NCBI RefSeq assembly: GCF_023973825.1
Contig: NC_090116.1
Span: forward strand, 901,001-965,000
DNA: 64,000 bases
DNA from: Plasmodium brasilianum
Lineage: Eukaryota; Apicomplexa; Aconoidasida; Haemosporida; Plasmodiidae
Direction: 5' to 3'
Part shown: positions 1 to 11,801 of the stretch, piece after piece
Numbering within the stretch: position 1 is the first letter of the stretch
How the letters are laid out: each line of letters begins with the position of its first letter
The notes under the pieces: model-generated
Databases searched by the model: none
Seen by the model: the letters and a program-made list of their open reading frames with translations, nothing else
Told to the model about the DNA's origin: nothing
Translations under genes and position numbers: made by a program

Positions 1-250
1 TACCGTTTTGCTATGCTGAAAGGGAAAAAAAAAAAAAAAAAAAAAAGAGAGTTGTATCATTGAACTTTTCAAATTACAACGAAGTTTGTATATGTATACA
101 TAAATATAAATATATATAAATATAAATATTTTTGTATTATACAACGAACTCTGATTCCTTTCTGGACTTCTTTTTTTTCATTGGCAGCGTTTAACTGTTT
201 TCTTTCCCCCCACCTGTCGTTATATGTATAATATTGATTTATGTACGTAA

Positions 251-293
<43 letters not shown>

Positions 294-729
294 TATATAT
301 ATGTTTATGTGTATATTTATATATACATATAAAATCTACCATATGTTTACCGCTCTCGTTTGCTATTGTTTAAGGTCAATCTGCGTTCTTATGCGTCATT
401 TATATATAACCTGGAACTTTTGATTAGTAAGAAATTTGTTTTGTCGAATTATATCAGTAAACAAATATATATTTTTTTTGTTTTTAATTTTTTTAGCCGA
501 AATTTTGTTAGTAGATTATTATTTTAAAATTACAAATATATATACATATTTGTATATATATATATAAGTATATATGTATGTATATTATTTTTACGTATGA
601 ACAGTTTAAAAAGCTGATTTTAATACATCGTAAAATTTGCGCTTTAGGTGTAAACTATTTCCTTTTACGTATTGCCAAAGGAGTATATATCTTGTGCGAA
701 GGGGTATGTACGCGTATTTATGATTCTAG

Positions 730-912
730 GTATCTTTGTATGTATATATGTATATATGTATGTATGTATGTATATATGTATGTATGTATATATGTATGTA
801 TGTATGTATATATGTATGTATGTATGTATATATGTATGTATGTATGTATATATGTATGTATGTATATATGTATGTATGTATGTATATATGTATGTATGTA
901 TATATGTATGCT
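730..912. repeat. TATG/TATATG microsatellite
   Basis: Alternating TATG and TATATG units run almost uninterrupted. Frames on both strands stay open here and give only Met-Tyr-Val-Cys or Ile-His-Thr-Tyr periodic peptides, which is a property of the repeat and not evidence of coding. Confidence 0.95.
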
Positions 913-1889
913 TCACATGTTTGTATGTTAATATTCATTGCAATTTTTTCGTTTAAGTTATCAAATTACAGTTACTTTGTTTTTCTTTTAAGCGCGTTTT
1001 TGTTGTGGTTTGAGGGGAAGGATATAGTACGAACGAATTAGAGCGAACGCATCAGAACGAACGTCTTTACATATATATGTTGCATGGGTATGTATATATA
1101 TATATATATATGTGTGTGCATGGCCTTACCTACATGACCAATGACGTAGCAGCATAAAATAATTTTTATCATATTTAAAACTATATGAATATTGTTAACG
1201 CAAAGTGATGGTACATTTTACGAAAAAACGACGTATCGTTAGAAAAGTGTAAACGTTTGGCAGAAGAACGAATTATAAGAAAATTCTTATAACGGAATAT
1301 TTACTTTTATCCGATAGGCGTGTTATATATATATATATATATATATATATGAATACTTTTTTATGACTTTGTTCATGTGTTTATTTTGGCACGTCGTTAC
1401 CTTTTTAGCCTTTTTTTTTTTTTGTTCAGTCCATTTGATTTTTTCCCCTTGCACTGTGAGTGTATTGCTTAAAAATTCTGGGTTCATTTTATTTTGTATT
1501 GTTTTTTAATTTTTGTTTTATATTTTATTTTATTTTATTATTATTTTTATTTTATTATTATTTTCATTTTAATTTTTATTTTATTTTTATTTTTATTTTT
1601 TTTTTTACCTTTCCAATGATGACATAGTAGAATTTTCTACACATATGTTTAACATTGTGAACACTTTTTTAATCGTTTGGATTAGTACAGTTATTATAAG
1701 TTCAGTTCAACCATTTCGTGTTTATGTTTTTAACTCAAAATAGTTTTGTTCGTTAAGTTGACTAGCGCAGAACTACTAGTGTGTTATCGTGCGATTACTG
1801 CAAATATGCAAGTATATGTGCACGTGCACACTTATTCGTATATATACATATATATATGTACATAAAACATGAGTAATATGTGTTTGTGC

Positions 1890-1992
1890 ATATATGCGTA
1901 TATGTTAATATGCGTATATGTTAATATGTGTATATGTCAATATATGTGTATGTCAATATATGTGTATGTCAATATATGTATATGTCAATATG
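1890..1992. repeat. 16-bp minisatellite (GTATATGTCAATATGT-like)
   Basis: About six to seven imperfect units alternate between GTATATGTTAATATGC and GTATGTCAATATATGT forms. The array lies in the gene-free flank upstream of PX1. Confidence 0.85.
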
Positions 1993-2191
1993 CATACAAT
2001 TTTATTGGTTTATATTTCACCGAATTAATGCGTAGTATAAAGATATAAAGACAGCGGAACAAATAAAAAAAAAAGAAAAGAAAAAATATTATTTCATTAT
2101 AATGCTTTTTTAAAATTTAGTGCATTTTGCATTCAGTTTTGCTCCTTTTTCTTTTTATTCTTTTGCTACGTTTTATTCTTTTTAATGCTTT

Positions 2192-2335
2192 TATGCGTTT
2201 TATTCTTTTGCTACGTTTTATTCTTTTTATTCTTATACGTTTTATTCTTTTTATACGTTTTCCTTTTTTTATACGTTTTCCTTTTTTTATACGTTTTCCT
2301 TTTTTTATACGTTTTCCTTTTTTTCTTTTTTTTTT
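2192..2335. repeat. T-rich minisatellite (18-bp ATACGTTTTCCTTTTTTT units)
   Basis: A degenerate TTTTATTCTTTT-type block grades into about four near-perfect 18-bp units at 2250-2325. It lies roughly 0.4 kb upstream of the PX1 start codon. Confidence 0.85.
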
Positions 2336-2669
2336 TTTGTGGGTATTTTTAAATTATAACAAATTTATATGTATATATATATTATATATATATATGTATA
2401 TGTAATGTAATGTTTATGCATGTGTGTGTGCATGTGTTTATATACATATGTGTGAGTATATATGTAAATAATCGTTTTTAATTTGAAATTATGAATTAAA
2501 ATTATGAGTATTTTAAAAACTTCTTTGTGAAAAAAAAAAAAAAAAATAAAATAAAATAAAGAAGGAAAGAAGAAAAAAACAAAATAGTAAAAGTGAGACG
2601 AACAAACGGTTGAGCGACTGAACGACTAACTCATCAACAGAGCGAAGGAATGAAACATCGAAAAAGAAC

Positions 2670-4022
2670 ATGGAAACGTATTCATCGTACGAGTTTAAGG
2701 ATAACCTTATTATTAATATTATCCGAACGAATGATGTCAAAAGACGTTTTTACAGTTACACGGTGAGTGTTGAAAGAAAGGCATCTGGGCCAAGTACATG
2801 TACACGCGTGTACACATGTATTTCGATGTACATATATTGAAACATACATATATATATATATATATATGTACATACATACACATATGCATTTTAACTTTTG
2901 CGTGTTTGTGATTGTAGTGTGATACAGGATATGGAAACGCACATTTTTTTTTTTCTTTTTTCTTTTTTTTTTTTTTTTTTTCCCCCCTCACTCTCCAAAC
3001 ATATACATAATAACATACACGCATATTTTATATCTCTTTCGTCTTGTTTTTTCCAAATGTAGGAATACGTCCTAGAATTTAAAGTTCTGAACAGTCAGAA
3101 AATTTTGAAGAAGAGATTTTCCGACTTTGTCCTTTTTTATGAGCAACTAAAGAATGAGCTCCTTGACAAGTTTAGCGAGTGTCTAGAGAAGGTAAGTAGA
3201 ACATCAATGGGGAAAGCATAATAAGGGAAAAATATAAAAATGAAATAATGAAAAAATGGGAGAAGGGATATGAAAAATCTTACAGTCCTGTAGCATGTGA
3301 TTATTATCTTATTATTTACAATTAGTTTTATTTTATTATATTTTTTTTTTCCTGTTATATATCTTGTACAGATAAGTGTGTTGCCATCAAAGAAGGTGTT
3401 TGGAAGACTGAACTATAACTTCGTTGAAGAGTAAGCGGAGGAGGAGAAGTGAATTGCATGCCAATGATTGTGTGTGTATGTGTTTGAGTAACGTTTGCGT
3501 GTATACATGCACGTTCGTGTGCATTTACGTTTGTATATATATTTTTGCTTGGTAGGAGGAGGCAAAAGCTAGAGCAGTTTCTGAAGAGTATTTCGAGTTA
3601 CAGGGTCGTGTATCTGTGTGATAATTTTTACGAGTTCTTATGTTTGGATAACATAACGAAATATTTGTTTAAACTGATGTGTACACAAATTAGCGATTTA
3701 ATTAATATACAGAAATTTTTGAAAAAAATAAATTATATTTTATTTATGTCAAGAAATAATACAATAAAAAGTGCTGAGTGTGATATAATAAATTTTCTTT
3801 TTCATTTGAAGAAAAATGTTAACTTAAATAACGACATAAAATTTTTCATTTTAAATATTTTCCTTCATCACTTGACGTATACCAAGACACCGGAAAATTT
3901 GTTAAACGTTTCTTTGATGAAATTTGCCATTGAAATTATCCACGAAAACTTAAAAGGTGAGTGATGTTAGAAATTCTATCCATGTTAGCAGTACCATTTG
4001 TGTTGGTAGTGCTAACTGAGCG

Positions 4023-4058
<36 letters not shown>

Positions 4059-7000
4059 CCCACCCTATATAGGCGAAAGCATAAATGAGATTCTGTTGAA
4101 AACGTCGTCGGAGGCTATTCTTCGAATTGTGGACAAGCGGAATGACGTGTTTTTGGAATACCTACGGATATACAATTTTAAAGAGATTTGTGCCATATTT
4201 AATATACTAAATAAGCGGAAGGAGAAGAAGGAAAGGAAGGAAAACAAAGATATAGAGAACATATGCTTTAATATATATATACTAGTTTCTCTACTATTGC
4301 TGTCATCCATACATTTAAACGAAATACAGAATTTCTTTTTAGTTAAGAATAATAGTAATAACAAGGGAATAACAATATTAGGTTATATGTATGATAGTGA
4401 GAATATTAACATTCAGATAATCTGTTGTATTATCCTATCTTTGTTAATAATAAACAAAAAGATAAATGATGAAGAAGTTATACTAAAGACAAAAATGTCT
4501 ATCCTTTTAATCCAAACAGAGATATATAATTTAAAAAGTGTAGATTACCAATTAATAGAAATCATTTGTAGTAAAAAGAATTTTCATTTGTTGAATGGAC
4601 TCATTGATTTATTGCTTAAGAATAAAAATATAAAATATGACTTAAATTTAAATGATATACAAAATTTGGAAAAATATACCATTGAAGGTAATCCAATGGA
4701 AAAGGATCTCTTCTATGAAGAGAAAATAAAATGCGCAGATTTTTCGAATAACGATATTATCTTACAGTTTATTCTATTCATTATAAACATTGGTATTAGT
4801 GAGTTCTTCTTACTGAAACGGAATTACAAGTTTAGAATGATGAAGAATACGTTAAAAATTAAATTAAAAAGGAAAAAACACTTAGCCGAAATGAAGAAGT
4901 TAAAGAGGGAAAACATAATGAACGGAACGAATAGAAAGGAAGGGAAACAACTCATTGGGAGTAGCGAACACATGATCTCCATGATGATGAATGAGAAGAA
5001 TAAAAAAAATGTGTACAACAAACAGTTGTTTGCTATTGAAGATGGCAAAGGCGAAAGGTACAAATCTGAGGGACAAAAAGAACCCAGTAAGGAAGGAAGC
5101 AAAAATGAAAAGAAAAATAGATCCAAGGAGCACTCTAGAAGGGAAAGAATACAAGAGGGAAGGGAATATACACCCAGCTGTATAGGGGAGGAGGATGAAC
5201 AGGGCATTTCCAAATACGGAGATACATACAACGGTAAGTACAAATACATTGACGAAGATAATGACAAAGATGATGATAGTGCCTACGATAAGCATAGTAA
5301 TAATAATAAGCAGTACATGAAAGAATCGGCGCATAAAAAGAGGGGAAACCATTCCCATAGTCCCAACAACAACTATTGTCCGAACGATGACGAGGGTGAT
5401 AGTGATGACGATCATGAAAGTGGAAATGAGTACGAAGCAGAGGACGTGGATGTAGATGATGAGGATGAGAACGACGAAGAGGAAGATGATGAAGATGAGA
5501 ACGACGAAGAAATAGAGAATCAATTTTCACGCGAACACAGTCCACAAAATGAAAGTAATGAAAAGACGAAATGGAAGCAAAAGGGAAAGGAATGTACAAA
5601 CGGAGTAGCAGATTTTGCATCTACGGCTAGTTCGTGCATTTCATCATTGTATTCCTTCTCAAGTGATTACAGTAGCACAAAGAAGAACGAAAAGGAAAAT
5701 GAGAAGGAGAATATCATGAACAAGAGTAGTGGCATGAACAAGAGTAGCGATATAAACAGGAGTAGCGATATAAACAGGAGTAGCGATATAAACAGGAGTA
5801 GCGATATAAACAAGAATAGCGATATAAACAAGAGTAGCGATATAAACAAGAGTAGCGATATAAACAAGAGTAGCGATATAAACAAGAGTAGCGATATAAA
5901 CAAAAGCTGTAACACGAGCAAACGCAGCAGTACGAACAAACGCAGTGGTGGCATTGTGAACGATGGCAGAAATTGTAACAATAAGGACGTGCCATTTAAG
6001 GAAGACCTTGATTTAGTCTCTACAAAGAATATGATATATGAAGAAGATTTTAGCATAGAATCAGGGAATATAAAGAACGACATATACTATCTCGAAAGAG
6101 AGTATGAGGAGAAATCGGCATCGTACAGGAGGAATAACGAATCTAATAGTAGTACATGTAATAACAATTCTGAGTATTTGAATAAGAACAGTAAAAAGAC
6201 TATTTCTTCAATAAAGGAGGAAATAAAGATGCTGAGTGATAGTAGAAAGAAGTATGCTCGTAAAATAAGAAGAATAAACGAACAAATATTGTTAATCCTT
6301 TGCAATGAAAAAATGATTCAAAATATATATAAATGTGCACATATAGATAATTATAAAATAAAAGTATATGCTTGCCTTATACTCTCTTACATACCCAACA
6401 TCAATGAAATGATATCCTCCCTGACCGTGCAAGGTGAAAGTGGAAATAGTGCTCGAAACCCCAACAATTATATCGGCATGTCGAACGAGGTCAGAAGTGG
6501 TGTTGGCGATATTGGCAGTGATGGCGGTATTAGGAGCAATCGCTTCGGTAATGAGAAGAGTAATAACAATAGCAGCTACTCCAATATGTATAGCAACCAC
6601 TGTGATGAGTATAACCGAGGTAGCAGTAACGGAAGTACGAACGCGATGATCAGTTACCCGGATGGGGGTAAGTCGGTGGACAGGTTAAGAAACGAAATAT
6701 ATGGGGAAAATGAAAAGCAAGAAAATGTCGAAAACTCAGTATTTATGTCAGAAACGATGTTAATTAAAAAGAACAATAAAAATTTTATTTGTAGCATTGA
6801 AGGAGATTACTATAATTATATATATCGTTTTAACATATTAAATACATTACTTTATTATTTATTTAACGAGACTTGTTTTTATGAGCACATCTTGATATAC
6901 TTGAAAAAGTTTATTATCGAGCAGAGCTTTATTATGAACCTAAAGCATTTCAAAATTAAAAAGACAGAATTTATAAATACGCTATCTTTCCAGGATATTA

Positions 7001-10000
7001 GAAAAGGGGTAGAGAAGAAAGCAAACAAGAAGAGTGAAAAGAACAAGGGGAAGAAAAGGAAAAAAAAAAATAAAGCAAAAGGGGATAGCGGGTTAGCAAA
7101 TGAAAGCGCACCAACAGAGCGAAACACGCATAAGCGGGATAGGGAGTACGCCATTTCATCGGATAGGAGCTACTTAAGCAATAATGACAACGACTCAAAC
7201 GTGTATAACTTCCCAAACGATAGTAAACTGAGTTATATGTATGATGAGAAACGATTTTCTGCCAATGAATGGAATAATAGTAGTAATCGTGGGGAGGATG
7301 GAGGAGTTATCCATGGAAAAAAGGCTATTAACACAAGAGAAGGAGTGGCTAATAGTAGTAGTACTAGTGCTGTTATTCAGTATGAGTCAAAGAAGGACGG
7401 AACTGGTAATAGCGTTGGTGGAAATAATGGGAGTGGTAATAACTATCAGGTAGTTCTATATGGAGATTCAAAAATATACGACCACATGAGTTACCTATTT
7501 AGCTACGTATCTCATTTGAGGAAGTTTGGTCTTTTGAATAATTTAATAGTGGAATTGTATAAAAATATTTCTAAAAAGTTAAGTAATGCTAACGTAAATT
7601 TCATATTTGATATATTAAAAAGGAAAATAGATGAGATGAATGAGATGAAAAAAAGAATCAACGATTTGAAAAAGGAATATGAGTTTGTAAATGTAATCTA
7701 TAATGATTTTATCAGTTTACAATACGAGTCAAACAAATACGTATCTGTGATTGATAAATTATATGAAGAGTTAGAAGAGATAGAAAAGAGAAGGAAAAAA
7801 ATTATGAGAAATCATAAATATGTACATTTAAATGTATGTAATTATAGAAAAAGATTAATACATATTGAAAAAATGATTGAGGAAACTCCTTCGATAAAGA
7901 AATGCTTGAATGATGAATTGAACAAGGTAAGAATGAATATTGGTTTATATAAAAGAGATAAAAGAAAATTATCTTTTTTTATATTATTGCAAAAATTTTA
8001 TTTGGATAGCTTTAATACTATGTATAATAAATTGAAAACTATGAATACATTAGTTGAAAATTTAGAACTCCTTTCCAATGAATATAATAAAAATACTGGT
8101 TTAATTCTCAATGAGTTGACGTATTTAATTGTAAACGATTTGATACTTGTAGAACTATTGAGTAGCAAGATTAGTATAACAGTAGATAATGACAATTTTT
8201 CGCTTTTATTGGAAAAGGAAAAGAGTAGTCTAACCATGTTTAACCATAATATTTGTAATGAAAACAAATTGTGTATTATAAGTAAGGAAAAAAGTGGTTT
8301 AGGTGATAGAAGAAGAGATGTCGATTTGTACAAAGTGAATGAGGTCTTGAATGAGAAATACAAATACTTCTTTGATCAGGCAGCAACAGAAACTGTGGGT
8401 GTCTACGAGGATGATGCAAACTATGCTAGCGATGTTGGAATTAGCAGCAGAGGAGGTATGCTTCGTACCAATATTAGTGGTAGTGGTAATGCTAGTGGTG
8501 TGTTACTGAACAATGAGATGATGCATAGTACTAATAATAACCCCAACTACAATACTAGCGATAGTGATAATGTTACACAAAGATCCATGAAGAAGAAGCA
8601 GTTATACAGTGATCCGTACAAGGACAGTGCAAATAACAGTAATGCTTATGGTAACGAAGATGGTGAGTATTACAACAGAGGAGTTGGAGCATTGGGCTAC
8701 TACAAAGATGAGTCCAAAAGGGAATGGAATAAGAAAACAAATTTTGGAAAAAGCGTAAAACGAATGATGGATGAAGATTTCATTATTGATGAGAAGAAAG
8801 ATATGCAAGGAAGTAGAATTACTTTTCGAAACAATGGAAAGGACTTCTCGTACATGAATAACGGTAGTAATAACCATATGATGTATAAGAACCGAGATTA
8901 CACGCGCAATGATGATGCTGGTAATGGCATGATCCATGATTATGACGAAAAGGAATGGCAGGAAAAAAGTAGAGTACATGATGATAGTATGGATGGCCGC
9001 ATGACTGATCAAATAGAAGGCAATTTTGCTGATGAGAAGAATGTACATGATCAGGGGGAAGAAGCGGATGTAGTGGGTGTAGCAGGTGGACGGGATGAAG
9101 AAGAACTTTTTAATGATGAGTACATCTCAAGTGATGAAGAGGATGTTGACATTAAAAATAAAATTAATGAGTTTAATAATTATAAAAATATAGGTATAAA
9201 GGGTGTTGCTCCAGAAGAAGTACGAATAGATGATGACAACTTAAGTCAATCAGTATTTTTGGAAATTTTAGAAATAATAAAGAAACGAAGAAAACAAATA
9301 GAAAAGTTAGCGACTCATCAGAATGGTCAAGTGTACAAGAACATACACAAATATAATACTCTCCTTAACAAATGTAGCATGCGTATAGGTGCCTACCAAA
9401 AGCATTACACTAAGCTCAATGCGCAGCTTAGGACCATTAACACGGATATAATGGTGAAAAAGTCCGAGGTTATATACAAGTCCATTAGAGAGTAAGTGCA
9501 CGGAAGGGGAAAATAACACGAGTTCTGCGTGTTTCGATTGTCCAGAGTGCCCATCATTTTATGTTTGTTGTTCATATTGCACTCTTGTTCATTCTGTGCT
9601 TTGCTCATTCTGTACTTTGCTCATTCTGTACTTTGCTCATTCTGTACTTTGCTCATTCTGTACTTTGCTCATTCTGTACTTTGCTCATTCTATACTTTGC
9701 TCATTCTGCACTTTGCTCATGCCATGGCCTTCGCCCTTTTTGTTACCGCTTCGCGCAGGTGGGATGACAAGATCAACATACTGAATGAGGAGATCAAGGT
9801 TGTTGAGGGAGAAAAGAAGGAAAAGGAAAAAGAAATAGGAGCACAGAAGAAAAAACTTGAAAAGAAAGAAAAAGAAAAAAATCAGAAGAAGGACGAACTA
9901 CGTTTGTTGGTCACTGAGATGTACAAACATAACAATAAAATAAAAAAAAAATACAAAAAGGATCAAAAAATTGTGTTATTAATATTATATAATACTTGGT

Positions 10001-10161
10001 ATTTGTATCATTATATATATATCATATATTTGAATACACTAAAACTAAAAAATTATTTAGCATACAAGCAAAGCATAAGTGAAATGTGTCAAGCCTCAGC
10101 CAAGCAGACCATTTCGAATATAAACTGTTTTTCGCAACTATTGGACGAGCAGGAGTACTGA
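2670..10161 (+). CDS. PX1: PX-domain phosphoinositide-binding protein PX1
   Basis: Six exons, 2670-2762, 3063-3191, 3372-3430, 3556-3956, 4073-9491 and 9759-10161, join in phase at GT-AG sites to give 2167 aa. Residues about 8-120 form a PX domain. Arg49 in KKRFSDF, the loop LPSKKVFGRLN (78-88) and ERRQKLEQFL (94-103) match the family's phosphoinositide-binding pattern. An Ile/Leu-rich helical region follows. Then comes a long Asn/Asp/Glu/Lys low-complexity middle with an acidic Asp/Glu run (about 686-710) and an 18-bp-unit Ser-Ser-Asp-Ile-Asn-Lys repeat (about 780-840). Two coiled coils close the protein, about 1405-1530 and within the last exon. PX domains bind PI3P on endosomal membranes. 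The P. falciparum homologue is reported to bind PI3P and to act in haemoglobin delivery to the food vacuole (known, not seen here). The ATG at 2670 was chosen because it alone is in frame with the PX exons; an ATG at 2650 is out of frame. Confidence 0.88.
5723..5908 (+). repeat. In-frame 18-bp repeat in PX1 (SSDINK)
   Basis: About ten units of AGTAGCGATATAAACAAG (or AGG) encode Ser-Ser-Asp-Ile-Asn-Lys/Arg. Because the unit is a multiple of three, copy changes do not shift the PX1 frame. The array lies in the low-complexity middle of the protein. Confidence 0.95.
9596..9722. repeat. 16-bp minisatellite in PX1 intron 5
   Basis: About eight copies of TTGCTCATTCTGTACT fill the 267-bp last intron of PX1 (9492-9758). 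The unit is not a multiple of three. The frames that read through it (Cys-Ser-Phe-Cys-Thr-Leu repeats) are intronic artefacts. Confidence 0.92.
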
Positions 10162-11312
10162 ACGGAACTTGTGTGTGTATGTGTGGAGGGGTGTTGAAAG
10201 AGAAACAAAATATATCTTCTCATCCCCTTTCATGTGTTTGTTTTGTCCACTTTACTACAGAGGTTAAGAAGGTCTTTTTCTTTTTTCTTTTTTTTTTTTT
10301 TAAATTCACCATGGGTGGTGGTGACCCTTGATGTGCGGGCGTTCCTCCTTTTTTCGATCCTTTTTTTCACACCTTTATTTTTTAATCCTTTTTTTGGAAC
10401 GTACGTTTTTGCAGTTTTTGTTTGCTCGATTTTCGATCATTGAACGTACGTTGTTTTTACCTTACTTTTTTCTGCTTTCCATTTTAACTATTTGACATTT
10501 TGTCGTTACAATTTTTCGTTCTAATTTTCTGTGTTTTATTTATGGCTATTTTTTTTTTTTTTTTCAAACTTTTTCTTATTTTTCTTAATTGTTCATGTTT
10601 TTTCTCAATTGTTCATGTTTTTTCTATTTTTTCTTATATTTCCCTCTTTTTTTGTGTGATTTTTATTTTACGGGTAATATCTGTACAAACAAAAACGAAA
10701 TGTAACACCAGCACTTTGAAAAAGGGTATATATTTTAAAATAAATCATTCCAAAATATCGAGACGCGAGGCTGTCGAACATGTTTTATGTTTATATTTAT
10801 ATTAATTCTCGATTATGCGTATGTAGTAAAATAAGGGTGGGAAACGAAAGATTTATATTTGGGAGCATATGTTATTCATGTGTATTTGAATATATATGTA
10901 AATATGCATTTCACGTGCTAGAAATTTTATGAAGCACCTTCGCCATAATGAACGCACTGAGTTGCTCATTCGTTTGATATCAACATTTAAATGTACATAT
11001 AAATTGACATTCATAACAACAACAATGACTTTTTTTTTTTTTTTTTTTTTTTTTTTGCCTCTTTCACTTTTTTTTGAATGAATAAAAATTCCCTTTTTTT
11101 ATTTACGCTTTTCCATAGTAGTCCCTTTTAATTAACTTCAGTTTTACAATATCTGTTTCTTTCTTTTGCTTCTTCACTCTGCTGTGTTTCACTGCGCCAT
11201 TTAGTTAACCCCATTATTTGGTTTAGCATGCCATTTAGCTTACCACTTCGTATCGTTTACTATTCCTTTTCATTTTGCAGCTTGTCTCCCCCTCACGTAG
11301 CTACATCTCTAC

Positions 11313-11346
<34 letters not shown>

Positions 11347-11401
11347 CTGCGCAGGGATTTCTCCCTATACACACAAAGTAATATAGCAGTATCTTGGGGA
11401 A
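10162..11401. other. Intergenic, PX1 to ITPase
   Basis: 1.24 kb without a supportable gene. T-rich blocks (about 10275-10300, 10545-10570, 11030-11060) and a poly-A run at 11320-11346 directly upstream of the ITPase start. It presumably contains the PX1 3' UTR and the ITPase promoter. No conserved motif recognised. Confidence 0.7.
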
Positions 11402-11534
11402 ATGTATCAGACGATGAATATTTACTTAGTAACTGGGAATAAAAATAAAAGGCTGGAATTTGAAAGATTAATGAAGGATGAATTGAAAGTGGAGTTTGTG
11501 GACGTTGACCGTTAGCTATTTTCACAGTTGCTGC

Positions 11535-11574
<40 letters not shown>

Positions 11575-11770
11575 GTTTTTTCTTTTTTCTTCTATTTGTT
11601 TGCCGAGTTAAGTGATTGAGCTTGGAGCTGTGATGTACTTTGATCTATGCGTATGAACTAACAAAATTGTACATTCCCATTTTTGAAAAGATAACGGCAA
11701 AGAGTGTTTGTGGGTAATTTCGGTAGAGACTAGTTCACAGTGACTCTGCTAAGTAGTTTTAATTTAATTT

Positions 11771-11801
<31 letters not shown>

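Larger units (their letters stand above)
1..2669. other. Gene-free 5' flank of PX1
   Basis: No supportable gene. The stretch holds a poly-A run near 29-46, TA dinucleotide runs (about 255-290, 1325-1350), a long TATG microsatellite, T-rich blocks and two minisatellites (listed separately). Open frames here are repeat-driven (Tyr/Met/Cys or Phe/Leu peptides). The distal part presumably contains the PX1 promoter and 5' UTR. The first bases could belong to the flank of a gene outside the window, but nothing coding is visible. Confidence 0.7.

Noticed and set aside
578..1041. Met-Tyr-Val-Cys-rich frames near the start of the window
   Set aside because: Pure translation of a TATG microsatellite on both strands.
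4824..5620. Overlapping minus-strand open frames of 147-207 codons opposite PX1
   Set aside because: They lie inside the well-supported PX1 exon 5, are shadows of its low-complexity codons (Ile/Val/Phe- or Ser/Leu/Pro-rich), and have no recognisable domain.
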